NCBI GenBank assembly: GCA_017442805.1
Contig: JAFRZA010000043.1
Span: 16,817 to 80,816 of the forward strand
Length of the DNA: 64,000 nt
Direction: 5' to 3'
DNA from: Erysipelotrichaceae bacterium
Lineage (GTDB): Bacteria > Bacillota_I > Bacilli_A > Erysipelotrichales > Erysipelotrichaceae
Numbering within the stretch: position 1 is the stretch's first letter; each line of letters opens with the position of its first letter. Shown in pieces: positions 7,792-15,513 of this stretch. The notes under the pieces are model-generated. The model did not search any database and had not been told where the DNA came from. It worked only from the letters and a program-made list of their open reading frames with translations. The position numbers and the translations under genes were made by a program.

Positions 7792-8805
7792 TTATTGTTT
7801 CTGCGCCTTCTGCTGGTAGTTGAAGGCGTCCCGGCACATGTCCTCAACGGAGCGGTGGGTCTCAAAGCCCAGCAGTTCTCTGGCCCTGTCGGCGTTGGCG
7901 AAGAAGATCGGCAGGTCACCGGCTCTCCGGGGGGCGAACTGATAGGGCAGTTTCATGTCATTGGCCTTCTCAAAGGCCGTGACCAGTTCCATGACGGAAA
8001 CGCCGTGGCCGGATCCGATGTTGATCTCCAGGCAGCAGCTGTCATTCTTAAGAAGATAGTCAAAGGCCTTCACATGGGCGTCCGCCAGGTCGCAGACATG
8101 GATGTAGTCGCGCACGCAGGTGCCGTCCTTGGTCTCGTAGTCGTTGCCGAAGATGTTGAGATGGTCAAGCTTTCCGACCGCGACCTGCTGAATGTAGGGC
8201 ATCAGGTTGTTGGGAATGCCCTGCGGGTTTTCCCCGATGACGCCGGAAGGATGCGCTCCTACCGGGTTGAAGTATCTGAGCATGATGGCGCTCAGCTGCG
8301 GATAGGCGTGGCAGCAGTCCCGGATGATCTGCTCGATCATGAACTTGCTCCAGCCGTAGGGGCAGGTACAGTTGCCGGTCGGCATGCCTTCGACTCTTTC
8401 CGGATCATTGGCCGGGTCATAGACCGTGGCGCTGGAGGAGAAGACGAGGCGTGTCACGCCGTTTTTCAGCATCTCCCTGATCAGTACCAAAGTGGAATCC
8501 AGATTGTTCTGATAGTATTCCAGCGGCTTGTAGACCGATTCGCTGACGGCCTTCAGGCCGGCAAAGTGAATGACGGCGTCGATCTCGTTTTCCCTGAAGA
8601 TCCGCTCCAGCAGTTCTTCATCGCGCAGATCGCCGATGTACAGCGGGATCTTTGCGTTCATCAGCTTTTCCACTGCCCTGATCGAATCCTCCCTGGAATT
8701 GACCAGATTGTCGATGACGACAACGTCATGGCCGTTTTCCAGCAGGCTTACGGCCGTATGCGAACCGATGTAGCCGGTTCCGCCGGTTAATAGAACTCTG
8801 CTCAT
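7792..8805 (-). CDS. galE: UDP-glucose 4-epimerase
   Basis: 337 residues. Short-chain dehydrogenase/reductase fold that interconverts UDP-glucose and UDP-galactose with tightly bound NAD. It has the NAD-binding GGTGYIGSH at the start, SSSATVYD, and the catalytic Tyr-xxx-Lys in YGWSKFM. Substrate-binding motifs such as RYFNPVGAHPSG are present. Its start abuts the end of the LOG-family gene, so vanY-like/LOG/galE form one minus-strand operon. It probably supplies UDP-galactose for envelope polysaccharide or galactose use. Confidence 0.96.
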   Translation of the reverse strand: MSRVLLTGGTGYIGSHTAVSLLENGHDVVVIDNLVNSREDSIRAVEKLMNAKIPLYIGDLRDEELLERIFRENEIDAVIHFAGLKAVSESVYKPLEYYQNNLDSTLVLIREMLKNGVTRLVFSSSATVYDPANDPERVEGMPTGNCTCPYGWSKFMIEQIIRDCCHAYPQLSAIMLRYFNPVGAHPSGVIGENPQGIPNNLMPYIQQVAVGKLDHLNIFGNDYETKDGTCVRDYIHVCDLADAHVKAFDYLLKNDSCCLEINIGSGHGVSVMELVTAFEKANDMKLPYQFAPRRAGDLPIFFANADRARELLGFETHRSVEDMCRDAFNYQQKAQKQ

Positions 8806-9344
8806 TATCTTATCTCCTCAAGTAATCTGACCGCCTCATCGGCTTGGCTGCAGACATGGTACAGTTCAGCCTCATAGCTGCGCATGAAGCCCTCTTCGGC
8901 AGTGTACGCCAGCATGTCCAGCAGGCGGTCATAGAATCCGTTTACATTATACACGATGATCGGCTTGTGATGGTATTCCAGCTGACCTTCGACCATCACC
9001 TCGAACAGCTCGTCATAGGTTCCGATGCCGCCGGGCAGGGCGACGAAGGCGTCCGCCATTTCCATCATCTTCTTCTTGCGTGAGGACATGTCCTCGGTAA
9101 TTATCTTTTCGTCGCATTCCCTTAACAGGATGTCGCCGACGTCAAAGAGCTTAGGCGCAACGCCGATGACCCGGCCGCCGCCCTGCTTGAATCCCCGGGC
9201 TACGGCACCCATCAGTCCGCGGCTGCCGCCGCCGAAGATCAGGGTGTGTCCGGCCCCGGCCAGCGCTTCTCCCAGTTCAAAGGACCGCTGCTTATAGCTC
9301 TGGTCGATCCGTTCGCTGCTGGCTCCAAATACACAGATGTTCAT
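8805..9344 (-). CDS. LOG family protein (TIGR00730), Rossmann-fold nucleotide hydrolase-like
   Basis: 179 residues. The family signature PGGIGTYDELFE and the N-terminal GGGSRGLMGAVARG are present. LOG proteins include cytokinin riboside 5'-monophosphate phosphoribohydrolases, which release the base from modified AMP, and related bacterial nucleotide 5'-monophosphate glycosidases. The true substrate here is unknown. It sits 2 bp after the M15 peptidase gene and touches galE. Confidence 0.93.
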   Translation of the reverse strand: MNICVFGASSERIDQSYKQRSFELGEALAGAGHTLIFGGGSRGLMGAVARGFKQGGGRVIGVAPKLFDVGDILLRECDEKIITEDMSSRKKKMMEMADAFVALPGGIGTYDELFEVMVEGQLEYHHKPIIVYNVNGFYDRLLDMLAYTAEEGFMRSYEAELYHVCSQADEAVRLLEEIR

Positions 9345-9346
9345 AA

Positions 9347-10468
9347 TCAGTCTCCGTATTCACTGGTAATCATGAAGTACTCTTCAATGCAGATCCAGTT
9401 TCCGTCGTTGTAGAAAACCTTTGCCCACTGTTCACCGACATAGGTGATGTGCCAGGGTTCAAAGACATAGCCGGTATAATCCGTCTTGCCCTGCGGGTAG
9501 CGGATGATGAATCCGTATTTGTAACAGTTTTTGTTGAGCCACTCATACTCCCTGGTCTGAGCGAAGCTCTCCTTGAAGGAATTAACGTCCAGGGCAATGC
9601 CGGCCTGATGCTCGGAATGGCCGGCCTTCTCGGAAGTCAGGAGAGCCTGCTGCTCACCTTCTTCCGCTACTTTCTTGTTGAAGACTTCCTCCTGGTGGCC
9701 GTAATTGCGGTAGGCGCTGAGCACCTTCAGGGTTATTCCGTCAGCTGCAGCGGCTTCCTTCATCTTCTGCCAGGCAGCGCTGGTATCTTTGGTGAGGCCT
9801 CTGGCCCCGTAACCTGAAGGCAGGCCATAGGTCTTGTTGATGATCGGGATTCCTTCAATGAAGGTCCGGCCGTTTTCCCTGTAGCCGCTGTGTCCGCTGT
9901 AGGTCAGGAAATAATCGCGCTGATCGTCTTCGTTTTCCTTAACCACCACGCTGGTCCGGCAGCCGGATACATTGCCACTGGTGTCAACGGCACGGTATTC
10001 AATCATCTGCATGCCGACCTTCTGCGGATCATAACCTTCTATCAGCTCCAGCGTTGCTTCACCGGCATCGTCGGTAACGCTGGCGTAGGCAAGCAGGTCC
10101 ACCTGCTGGCCCCTTACCAGCGTAATGCGGTCCGGAGCCGTGATTACCGGCGCCTGAATGTCCTTGACCGTAATCGAAACATCGCAGCTGTACTTGCGGC
10201 CATAGTGGTTCTTCGTCTTTACCGTTACCTGCTGAGCGCCAAGAACGGCGGCGTCTATTTCTTCTTCGCCATTGATCAGTTCTCCCTTTTTCACTTCGCT
10301 GACCAGATCGGAAACGGTAAGCTTCTGTCTGTATTCATACTCCAGCGGCTCTTTGAAGGTGATCTCCGGCCTGTCAAAGATAAGGTGCGCGCAGATGCTG
10401 CCCATGAGGATTACCAGCAGTCCGGACAGGATCACGATCCATCCTCTCTTGCTGAGACGTCTTGCCAT
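9347..10468 (-). CDS. M15B D-alanyl-D-alanine carboxypeptidase-like protein with Ig-like domains
   Basis: 373 residues from the chosen ATG at 10468, which has AAGGAAGG 9 nt upstream. Longer frames run into the tRNA-Asn region and are rejected. One N-terminal membrane anchor (about residues 8-27) is followed by two Ig-like/DUF5011 domains (PVITAPDRITL marks the second). The C-terminal VanY-type peptidase domain shows SAYR, then SEHQAGIALDV and EPWHITYVG, which supply the zinc His/Asp/His set. It would trim the terminal D-Ala from peptidoglycan stems outside the membrane. It resembles the lipoprotein at 4855-5697 in its Ig-like part. Confidence 0.9.
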   Translation of the reverse strand: MARRLSKRGWIVILSGLLVILMGSICAHLIFDRPEITFKEPLEYEYRQKLTVSDLVSEVKKGELINGEEEIDAAVLGAQQVTVKTKNHYGRKYSCDVSITVKDIQAPVITAPDRITLVRGQQVDLLAYASVTDDAGEATLELIEGYDPQKVGMQMIEYRAVDTSGNVSGCRTSVVVKENEDDQRDYFLTYSGHSGYRENGRTFIEGIPIINKTYGLPSGYGARGLTKDTSAAWQKMKEAAAADGITLKVLSAYRNYGHQEEVFNKKVAEEGEQQALLTSEKAGHSEHQAGIALDVNSFKESFAQTREYEWLNKNCYKYGFIIRYPQGKTDYTGYVFEPWHITYVGEQWAKVFYNDGNWICIEEYFMITSEYGD

Positions 10469-10496
10469 TTTTGCTTCCCTTCCTTTCATTTTCTTC

Positions 10497-10525
10497 TTGA
10501 TTTGTATATGGCTGTGTGCTAATAT
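10497..10525 (+). promoter_or_regulatory. tRNA-Asn promoter
   Basis: TTGATT (10497-10502), 17-bp spacer, TAATAT (10520-10525), ending 9 bp before the tRNA. Confidence 0.8.
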
Positions 10526-10534
10526 GATTGTGCT

Positions 10535-10610
10535 GCCTGAATAGCTCAATCGGTAGAGCAATCGGCTGTTAACCGATCGGTCGTAGGTTCGAGTCCTACT
10601 TCAGGCGCCA
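10535..10610 (+). tRNA. tRNA-Asn (anticodon GTT)
   Basis: 76 nt. Acceptor GCCTGAA/TTCAGGC with encoded GCCA, D arm GCTC/GAGC, anticodon stem ATCGG/CCGAT with loop CTGTTAA (anticodon GTT), and T arm GTAGG/CCTAC with TTCGAGT. Confidence 0.98.
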
Positions 10611-10620
10611 TTTTTTTAAG

Positions 10621-10646
10621 AAAACCTAGATGATTCTAGGTTTTTT
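10621..10646. terminator. Terminator after tRNA-Asn, shared with the convergent gene
   Basis: AAAACCTAGA TGAT TCTAGGTTTT then TTATT. The stop codon of the convergent membrane-protein gene (10626) lies within the stem, so one hairpin ends both transcripts. Confidence 0.88.
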
Positions 10647-11006
10647 ATTGGCTACGTAGTGAATGTAGTGGAAGATCTCGCAGATGGCCGTGGTAACAAG
10701 GATCACCACCGTGAACAGAACGATGATCCGCGGGCCGAAGTGATTGAACTTGAAGTAGAAGATGGCCGCGCCTTCCGCCAGCAGCGTCAGAACCAGATAG
10801 ATCGGTATGTGATGCCAGACTGTTTTGGTTTTGATCTTGAACAGTTCAATGATCATGGCCAGAAAGATGACCGCGCCCGGTACCGCCAGAAGAAAGACTC
10901 CGGCGCCTTCCACCGTCACCGTGCTCCTTATCTCAATCAGCAGGCCCACCGCCAGCAGGATGGCCGCCAGCAGCAGCTGCAGGAAATAGTATAATCCCTT
11001 ATTCAT
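10626..11006 (-). CDS. Small four-helix membrane protein of unknown function
   Basis: 126 residues from ATG 11006. It is almost entirely hydrophobic, with about four membrane helices (starting YYFLQLLLAAILL, then VFLLAVPGAVIFLAMII, YLVLTLLAEGAAIF and IIVLFTVVILVTTAICEIF). It has no recognised family. The ATG is only 7 nt from a perfect TATAAT and has no ribosome binding site, so the mRNA is probably leaderless. A TTG start at 11042 would lie in the -35 element and is rejected. Confidence 0.75.
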   Translation of the reverse strand: MNKGLYYFLQLLLAAILLAVGLLIEIRSTVTVEGAGVFLLAVPGAVIFLAMIIELFKIKTKTVWHHIPIYLVLTLLAEGAAIFYFKFNHFGPRIIVLFTVVILVTTAICEIFHYIHYVANKKPRII

Positions 11007-11013
11007 AAACCCT

Positions 11014-11042
11014 ATTATAGTATGATTGATTTCAACTTGCAA
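11014..11042 (-). promoter_or_regulatory. Promoter giving a leaderless transcript
   Basis: Minus strand: TTGCAA (11037-11042), 17-bp spacer, TATAAT (11014-11019), then 7 nt to the ATG at 11006. Confidence 0.8.
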
Positions 11043-11063
11043 AGCCGACGGGCTCTGCGTTTT

Positions 11064-11645
11064 TTAACGGTTTTCCCCAAGCAGGTCTTCCAGCTTGCGG
11101 TTGAGCTTGGCGTAGATGTTCTCCCTCATCCACTTCTCACTGCTGGCGGCGACTGCCTCATCGCGGTCAAACCAGCGTACCGCGCGGTTTTCGTCTTCCT
11201 TTCTCTTCAGGGGCTGACTCTCATCAGCCTGCAGAAGATAGGTCAGGTTGAGGTGCAGATGGCTGGAGACATACTGCCCTCGTTTGACATGACCGTCAAC
11301 GGTCAGGATCTCCAGCGAAAAGATGTCTCTGATCAGCGGTCTGACATTCTTCAGTCCGCTTTCCTCCTCAACTTCTCTGACGGCTACGGCCAGCAGGTCC
11401 CTTTCCCCGTCAGCGTGGCCGCCCAGCCAGCTCCAGGAATCATAGATGTTGTGGTAGGCCATCAGGATCCTGGAACCGTCCTGATTGGTCACCCAGCCGG
11501 AAGCGGTGAAATGCGCCGGATCGCCGCGCTGAAAGAGGTCTTCTCCCCGCTCCAGCATTTCCAGGATCACCCGGCGGTCTCTTTCCTCCTGCTGGTTGGC
11601 AGGCTGAAATCTTCTGATTGCTTCCCTGACGTCTCTGTCGTTCAT
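11064..11645 (-). CDS. NUDIX hydrolase
   Basis: 193 residues. The Nudix box GX5EX7REXEEXG is seen as GGHADGERDLLAVAVREVEEESG, written here in part as GGHADGE and REVEEESGL. It hydrolyses a nucleoside diphosphate linked to another group, and the substrate cannot be told from sequence. The N-terminal region with WVTNQDGSRILMAYHNIYDSW resembles Nudix proteins related to isopentenyl-diphosphate isomerase-like enzymes. The gene follows a small lipoprotein gene on the same strand with a 15-bp gap. Confidence 0.9.
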   Translation of the reverse strand: MNDRDVREAIRRFQPANQQEERDRRVILEMLERGEDLFQRGDPAHFTASGWVTNQDGSRILMAYHNIYDSWSWLGGHADGERDLLAVAVREVEEESGLKNVRPLIRDIFSLEILTVDGHVKRGQYVSSHLHLNLTYLLQADESQPLKRKEDENRAVRWFDRDEAVAASSEKWMRENIYAKLNRKLEDLLGENR

Positions 11646-11660
11646 TCTTCTTCCTCCGAA

Positions 11661-12047
11661 TCAGATGTCCGTCAGCGGCGGGGTAATGGGATCGTCAAGC
11701 TTGATGATGTAGTCGTATTCCGCCGATCTGACGAAACTGACCTGTTCGATTTCCGCCCGGATGGCAGCCAGGTCCCTGGCGCTGAACGGCAGCTCGCTTT
11801 CCAGAATGACGATCGTACCGCTCATCAGCGGCAGAAAGGACATGCCGTAACGGCCGGCCAGTTTTTCCAGTTCATCGTTTCCGGTTCCCTCATCAACGGT
11901 CAGAAGCAGGCGGCAGGCGGAATAGCTGCGGCCGCTGATCTCATCATCGATCTCAACCGGATTGTTCTCATCAGGCATGTACCTGCCTGTTTCGGCGCAG
12001 CCGCAGACAAGCAGGAGCGTTAACAGTGAAATCATGATCTTCTTCAT
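11661..12047 (-). CDS. Small lipoprotein of unknown function
   Basis: 128 residues. The signal peptide ends LLLVCGC, giving a lipidated Cys at about residue 17. The mature part has an alternating beta-like pattern (YSACRLLLTVDEG, MSGTIVILESELPF) ending in a Pro-rich tail DPITPPLTDI. The segment AGRYGMSFLPLMSGTIVILESE recalls the N-terminal inhibitor-like propeptide fold of subtilases, but this is only a resemblance. GGAGG precedes the ATG. It is probably cotranscribed with the Nudix gene. Confidence 0.8.
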   Translation of the reverse strand: MKKIMISLLTLLLVCGCAETGRYMPDENNPVEIDDEISGRSYSACRLLLTVDEGTGNDELEKLAGRYGMSFLPLMSGTIVILESELPFSARDLAAIRAEIEQVSFVRSAEYDYIIKLDDPITPPLTDI

Positions 12048-12114
12048 TTCTCCCTCCTGTTATTCTCATCATATCACATTACCCGTACCGTACTCCCCTG
12101 CGGTGCCCCGGCGT

Positions 12115-12231
12115 TCATTCCAGGCGGGCATCGACGATGGCCCAGTGGGTAATGTCATCCACTACATAGAAGTCATAGTGGCCGGTGACAATGATTTCCG
12201 AATGGTCAAATAATTTGGAAATTATTTTCAT
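12115..12231 (-). CDS. Short ORF, 38 residues, uncertain
   Basis: The 245-bp gap between 12048 and 12292 holds one protein-like frame, MKIISKLFDHSEIIVTGHYD and onwards, ending DDITHWAIVDARLE. Codon use is like the neighbours and a conserved look is plausible, but no ribosome binding site is seen. It may be a degraded gene end rather than an expressed peptide. Confidence 0.3.
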   Translation of the reverse strand: MKIISKLFDHSEIIVTGHYDFYVVDDITHWAIVDARLE

Positions 12232-12264
12232 TTTCTGACAAAGAGGTCTCTTTTTCTCCAAAGA

Positions 12265-12284
12265 AAAACAGGCAGCGCCTGTCT
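12265..12284 (-). terminator. Terminator after the SIS-domain gene
   Basis: ACAGGC GCT GCCTGT stem followed by TTTTTC on the minus strand. Confidence 0.85.
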
Positions 12285-12292
12285 TTTGATCT

Positions 12293-12901
12293 CTACTTCT
12301 TTCCGCCTTGCAGCCTTTCGCCGACCGCTCCGCCGGGATGGTTAAGAGCGAAGGATTCTCTGGTAAAGCCCCGGTATTTCATCAGGGCGACGCAGATGGC
12401 GTCAAACACGGCGATCACGGCCATCGTACTGGCCGTCGCCAGCATGTTGAACTCGTCGGGTTCCCTCTCGATTTTCACCTTCACGAAGATGTCGGACTGC
12501 TGAGCCAGCAGGGAGTCTTCATTTTCGGAAACGGTGATCAGCGTATCCGCCTTCTGACGCGCGTTAGCCGCGAAGGCAGTCAGTTCAGAGGTGTTGCCGC
12601 CCTTGGAAATGAAGACGACGATGTCATCCTTCTGCAGTACGCCCAGGGAACCGTGAACGGCGTCACTGGGAACCAGAAAGACGGCGGGAATGTCGATGAC
12701 GGTCAGCGAGTGGACGATCTTCTTAGCCGCGGCGGCGGAAGTGCCGCAGCCGGTGATCACGACCTTGCCCCGGCAGGCGGCGATTTTCTCAACGACTTCG
12801 GACAGCACGGCAAAATCAGCGTATTCTCTCAGTCTGTCTATTTCCCGGGCTTCAATGGCCAGGGTATTGTTCATGTCAGCAATCAGTTCTTCTCTGTTCA
12901 T
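12293..12901 (-). CDS. SIS-domain sugar-phosphate isomerase (KdsD-like, no CBS domains)
   Basis: 202 residues. It is one SIS domain, with the GCGTSAAAA phosphosugar loop, SKGGNTSEL and the NHPGGAVGE end that is typical of arabinose-5-phosphate isomerase and its relatives. The CBS pair found in KdsD is absent. No Kdo pathway is expected in a monoderm, so it more likely isomerises another ketose/aldose phosphate. It is divergent from the 12977 gene. Confidence 0.88.
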   Translation of the reverse strand: MNREELIADMNNTLAIEAREIDRLREYADFAVLSEVVEKIAACRGKVVITGCGTSAAAAKKIVHSLTVIDIPAVFLVPSDAVHGSLGVLQKDDIVVFISKGGNTSELTAFAANARQKADTLITVSENEDSLLAQQSDIFVKVKIEREPDEFNMLATASTMAVIAVFDAICVALMKYRGFTRESFALNHPGGAVGERLQGGKK

Positions 12902-12938
12902 GAATTCATTATATATCAGCCGCGGCTATAAGCCATAA

Positions 12939-12947
12939 TGTTATAAT
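12939..12947 (+). promoter_or_regulatory. Extended -10 promoter
   Basis: TGTTATAAT (TGn plus a perfect -10) lies 30 bp upstream of the 12977 start. No clear -35 is seen. Confidence 0.7.
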
Positions 12948-12976
12948 GTGTTTATATAAAAGATGGGGGTGTCCGC

Positions 12977-13402
12977 ATGTTAAGAGACGAACTTGTCAGA
13001 TATTATTACGGGCCTAACGGCTACGACTACAACTGCGCGGAAGCCATGCTTCACGCGGTAAATGATTACTATCAGCTGAATCTTCCGAAGGAAATGTTTC
13101 TGGCGGCCAGCGGCTTCGGCGGCGGCTGTTTCCATGACGAGATGTGCGGCAGCCTGAACTCCGCCATAACCGTACTGGGCCTTCTCTATTCCGTTGACGG
13201 CCACGGTCATCAGTCCAAGCTGCTAACCCAGCTGGAAATGGAGCTGCTGAACCGCTTTGAGGAGCGTTTCCACACCACCCACTGCAAGCAGCTCAAGCGG
13301 GAAAACTACATTCCCGTCCGCAAGTGCGAAAACATCATCGTTGCCTGCGCCGACATCCTGGAAGAGATTATCAGCGAAAACCCCGTCATCAACAAGCGCT
13401 AG
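12977..13402 (+). CDS. C_GCAxxG_C_C family putative redox protein
   Basis: 141 residues. The pattern YNCAEAML, GFGGGCFHDEMCGSLNSAI, then a distal Cys pair (THCKQLK and RKCENIIVACAD) fits the C_GCAxxG_C_C family (PF09719-type), thought to use its cysteines for redox or metal chemistry. The function of the family is not established. Monocistronic, transcribed away from the SIS gene. Confidence 0.85.
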   Translation: MLRDELVRYYYGPNGYDYNCAEAMLHAVNDYYQLNLPKEMFLAASGFGGGCFHDEMCGSLNSAITVLGLLYSVDGHGHQSKLLTQLEMELLNRFEERFHTTHCKQLKRENYIPVRKCENIIVACADILEEIISENPVINKR

Positions 13403-13432
13403 TTGTCAGTTAAGCTCATCCAAAGTCAGTAA

Positions 13433-13452
13433 AGCCGTCCTTCCGGGCGGCT
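13433..13452 (-). terminator. Hairpin at the end of the anti-sigma gene
   Basis: AGCCGTCC TTCC GGGCGGCT overlaps the TAG stop of the minus-strand gene and is followed by a weak TTTAC. It also lies beyond the convergent plus-strand gene. Confidence 0.55.
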
Positions 13453-14041
13453 ATTCTGTTGCCTTGATGATGGGCTTGATGTCGTCAAGACTGAGTCCTT
13501 CCGGAGCCAGCACGGCGTAGGAGAACTGACCATCAGTCCAGATGGCCTTGCAGATCAGAGCGCCATTGCCTTCAAGCGTTACCTCACGGGACTCCAGACT
13601 GATGACGCTTCTTTCAGCGTATTCGTTATAGTCTCCGCTGACGTCTTCACTGCCTTTGCCCTTTACGATGATCACGGAAACATTTTCCTCATCGCCGTAA
13701 TAGACGGAAATGGCGGTATTCTCGATGACTCCGATTTTGCCGATCGGCTGGTCCCCGGCGCTCTCAGGTACGCTGATGGGGAATGAAGCGATTCTTTCCG
13801 CTTCGGCGAGGCTTTCCGCCGGTATCTCATAGCCTCCGGTGATCACATCGCCGCGATGGCCCAGCTGCGTCACCGTCAGCGCGACGGCCAGAACCATGAC
13901 CGCCATCACCGGAGCCAGTCTCCGGAAATCAAGATTCAGAAACGGTTTTCTTTCCCGGCCGTATGATTCCTCATTGGCTTCCATGATCAGATCATCGTCA
14001 ATGTCGTTCATTGCCTTCAGGATCTTCAGCGGTTCCTTCAT
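13451..14041 (-). CDS. Membrane-anchored anti-sigma factor-like protein
   Basis: 196 residues. A short cytoplasmic part (residues 1-42) would hold the sigma factor. One membrane helix lies around 43-60 (LAPVMAVMVLAVALTV). The outer domain ends SYAVLAPEGLSLDDIKPIIK, a DUF4367-like pattern. The start overlaps the sigma gene by 4 bp, the usual sign of a sigma/anti-sigma pair. The outer domain is repeated in the next lipoprotein of the operon: both contain VSGDYN or ISGDYN, then AIW, then Y-A-hydrophobic and GLS. Confidence 0.85.
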   Translation of the reverse strand: MKEPLKILKAMNDIDDDLIMEANEESYGRERKPFLNLDFRRLAPVMAVMVLAVALTVTQLGHRGDVITGGYEIPAESLAEAERIASFPISVPESAGDQPIGKIGVIENTAISVYYGDEENVSVIIVKGKGSEDVSGDYNEYAERSVISLESREVTLEGNGALICKAIWTDGQFSYAVLAPEGLSLDDIKPIIKATE

Positions 14042-14598
14042 AATTCGTAGCCCTCCCCGACAAGATACTCTTTCAGTTTTTCTCTTGTCCTTTTCAGCAT
14101 CACCTTGACATTGCTATCCGTCAGCCCGTAGCTGCGGGCAATCTCCCTGGTCGATGACATGTACCAGTAACGTCTGACAAAGACCTTTCTGGCGATCTCA
14201 TTCTGTTGCCTGAGAAACTTCGCTATCAGTTCCGTCAGAACCTTTTCATCAATGTACTTCTCAACGTCGGACTGCTCGCCAATCACTTCGGAAAGCTCAT
14301 CCAGCACGACATCCACATGCCGGCCTCCCCTTTTCTGGGCGGTCAGCTTTTCATAGATGTTGAGAGCGAGATTTCTGGTGATCTTCCCCAGATAGGGGCC
14401 CAGCTTTTCCGGCCGCTGCGGCGGAATGGTCTGCCAGGCCTTCAGCCAGGTTTCGTTGACGCACTCCTTGGTGTCCTCCGCATTGAAAAGAATACTGTAG
14501 GCAATGCCTGAACAATACCGGTTGTATTTTCTGTCGGTATGGTAGATCGCGTCTTCATCGCGGTCCCAGTACATCTTTACAATGTCGAAGTCTTCCAT
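14038..14598 (-). CDS. ECF-type RNA polymerase sigma factor
   Basis: 186 residues. Region 2 lies at about 18-85 (AIYHTDRKYNRY, CVNETWLKAWQTIPP) and region 4 at about 125-180 (RYWYMSSTREIARSYGLTDSNVKVMLKRTREKL, given in part), the DNA-binding helix-turn-helix. It lacks regions 1 and 3, as in ECF sigma factors. It directs transcription in response to a signal sensed by the anti-sigma encoded next. The operon is lipoprotein-sigma-anti-sigma, and the lipoprotein gene ends 6 bp before the sigma start. Confidence 0.93.
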   Translation of the reverse strand: MEDFDIVKMYWDRDEDAIYHTDRKYNRYCSGIAYSILFNAEDTKECVNETWLKAWQTIPPQRPEKLGPYLGKITRNLALNIYEKLTAQKRGGRHVDVVLDELSEVIGEQSDVEKYIDEKVLTELIAKFLRQQNEIARKVFVRRYWYMSSTREIARSYGLTDSNVKVMLKRTREKLKEYLVGEGYEL

Positions 14599-14604
14599 GG
14601 TTCC

Positions 14605-15348
14605 TTACTTTGTTTTGGCGATGATGTCCCTGGCGGCCTGAACGCTCAGACCGTATTCGTTAAACAGCGCATAGGTATAGCCGTCACGCTGCCAGATGGC
14701 GCTGTAAACCTTGTTGTTACTGATTCTTAATGTGACCGGCGCGCCGTCAATGACGGTTTCTTCGGTTACCGGATACTGGTTGTAATCACCGGAGATGTCG
14801 TCCTTGCCGTTCTGCTTTCTCAGCATGGTGCCGTCCTCGAAATCCACCTGCAGCATGATATCGTTCATTGTCGATATGTTCAGGATCTTATAGCCGTCTT
14901 CTTCCGTGGGAATGCTCATTTTGAATCCCGTTGCCTTTTCCGCGTCCGCCAGCGTCTGATAGCCGACAAACGGATTGGGGATCTGCTCCAGGCCCTCTCC
15001 ATTGTCTTCGATGTCAATGATCTCAGCGTTGCCGTTAAGATCCTGGTAAACCGTTACGTAAACTTCCCTGCTGGTCGGCTGCTGGGTCACGGTGATTTCC
15101 TCACACAGGAACTTATAATTCCAGCCTTCGGTCTGCTGCCTGGCCACCAGTCTGATCGGCCGATAGCTGACGCCTGTCAGCGTCTCCGCTGCCTTGTTGA
15201 AGATCTCCTGCAGTTCAGCGGTGATGTTTTCTTCATCAACATCTGTCCAGCCACCCGCAGCCGGTACATCCTTCCGGCAGCCTGCCAGCGTCATTACCAG
15301 CAGAGCCGCTGTCAGCATGATCAATGCGTTTCTTAATGTCTTTTTCAT
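14605..15348 (-). CDS. Lipoprotein sharing the anti-sigma outer domain, with cystatin-like N-terminal half
   Basis: 247 residues. Lipobox LAGC places the lipidated Cys at residue 24. Residues about 32-115 have a Gly-Gly-Trp start and Gln71-Gln-Thr-Glu-Gly75 followed by WNY. This is the spacing and look of the QxVxG loop of cystatins, so a cystatin-like fold is inferred. Residues about 125-247 repeat the outer domain of the downstream anti-sigma (GYQTLADAEKATGF, DISGDYNQYP, SAIWQRDGYTYALF). It is the first gene of the sigma operon. It may compete for, or sense, the same ligand as the anti-sigma. Confidence 0.8.
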   Translation of the reverse strand: MKKTLRNALIMLTAALLVMTLAGCRKDVPAAGGWTDVDEENITAELQEIFNKAAETLTGVSYRPIRLVARQQTEGWNYKFLCEEITVTQQPTSREVYVTVYQDLNGNAEIIDIEDNGEGLEQIPNPFVGYQTLADAEKATGFKMSIPTEEDGYKILNISTMNDIMLQVDFEDGTMLRKQNGKDDISGDYNQYPVTEETVIDGAPVTLRISNNKVYSAIWQRDGYTYALFNEYGLSVQAARDIIAKTK

Positions 15349-15417
15349 AATTCAACCTCCCGGATCATCAGGTCCTTCACCTATTAATACCGGAAAAAGC
15401 CATGTCCGGTTACACTA

Positions 15418-15446
15418 ATTATACAATTTCCGCAAAGAGATGAGAA
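15418..15446 (-). promoter_or_regulatory. Putative promoter of the sigma operon
   Basis: TATAAT (15418-15423) with TTCTCA 17 bp upstream on the minus strand. The -35 is weak, which would suit an additional regulator or self-regulation by the ECF sigma. Confidence 0.5.
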
Positions 15447-15462
15447 AACCTCTCAATGCCGG

Positions 15463-15492
15463 AAAAACGCCCAGCCAATTTGGCTGGGCGTC
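15463..15492 (-). terminator. Terminator after rocD
   Basis: ACGCCCAGCC AATT GGCTGGGCGT stem followed by TTTTT on the minus strand. Confidence 0.92.
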
Positions 15493-15513
15493 ACTGTTTC
15501 ATCAGATTTCCGA

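Noticed and set aside
10469..10561. Upstream extension of the M15 peptidase gene
   Set aside because: It would overlap tRNA-Asn and its promoter; AAGGAAGG supports ATG 10468.
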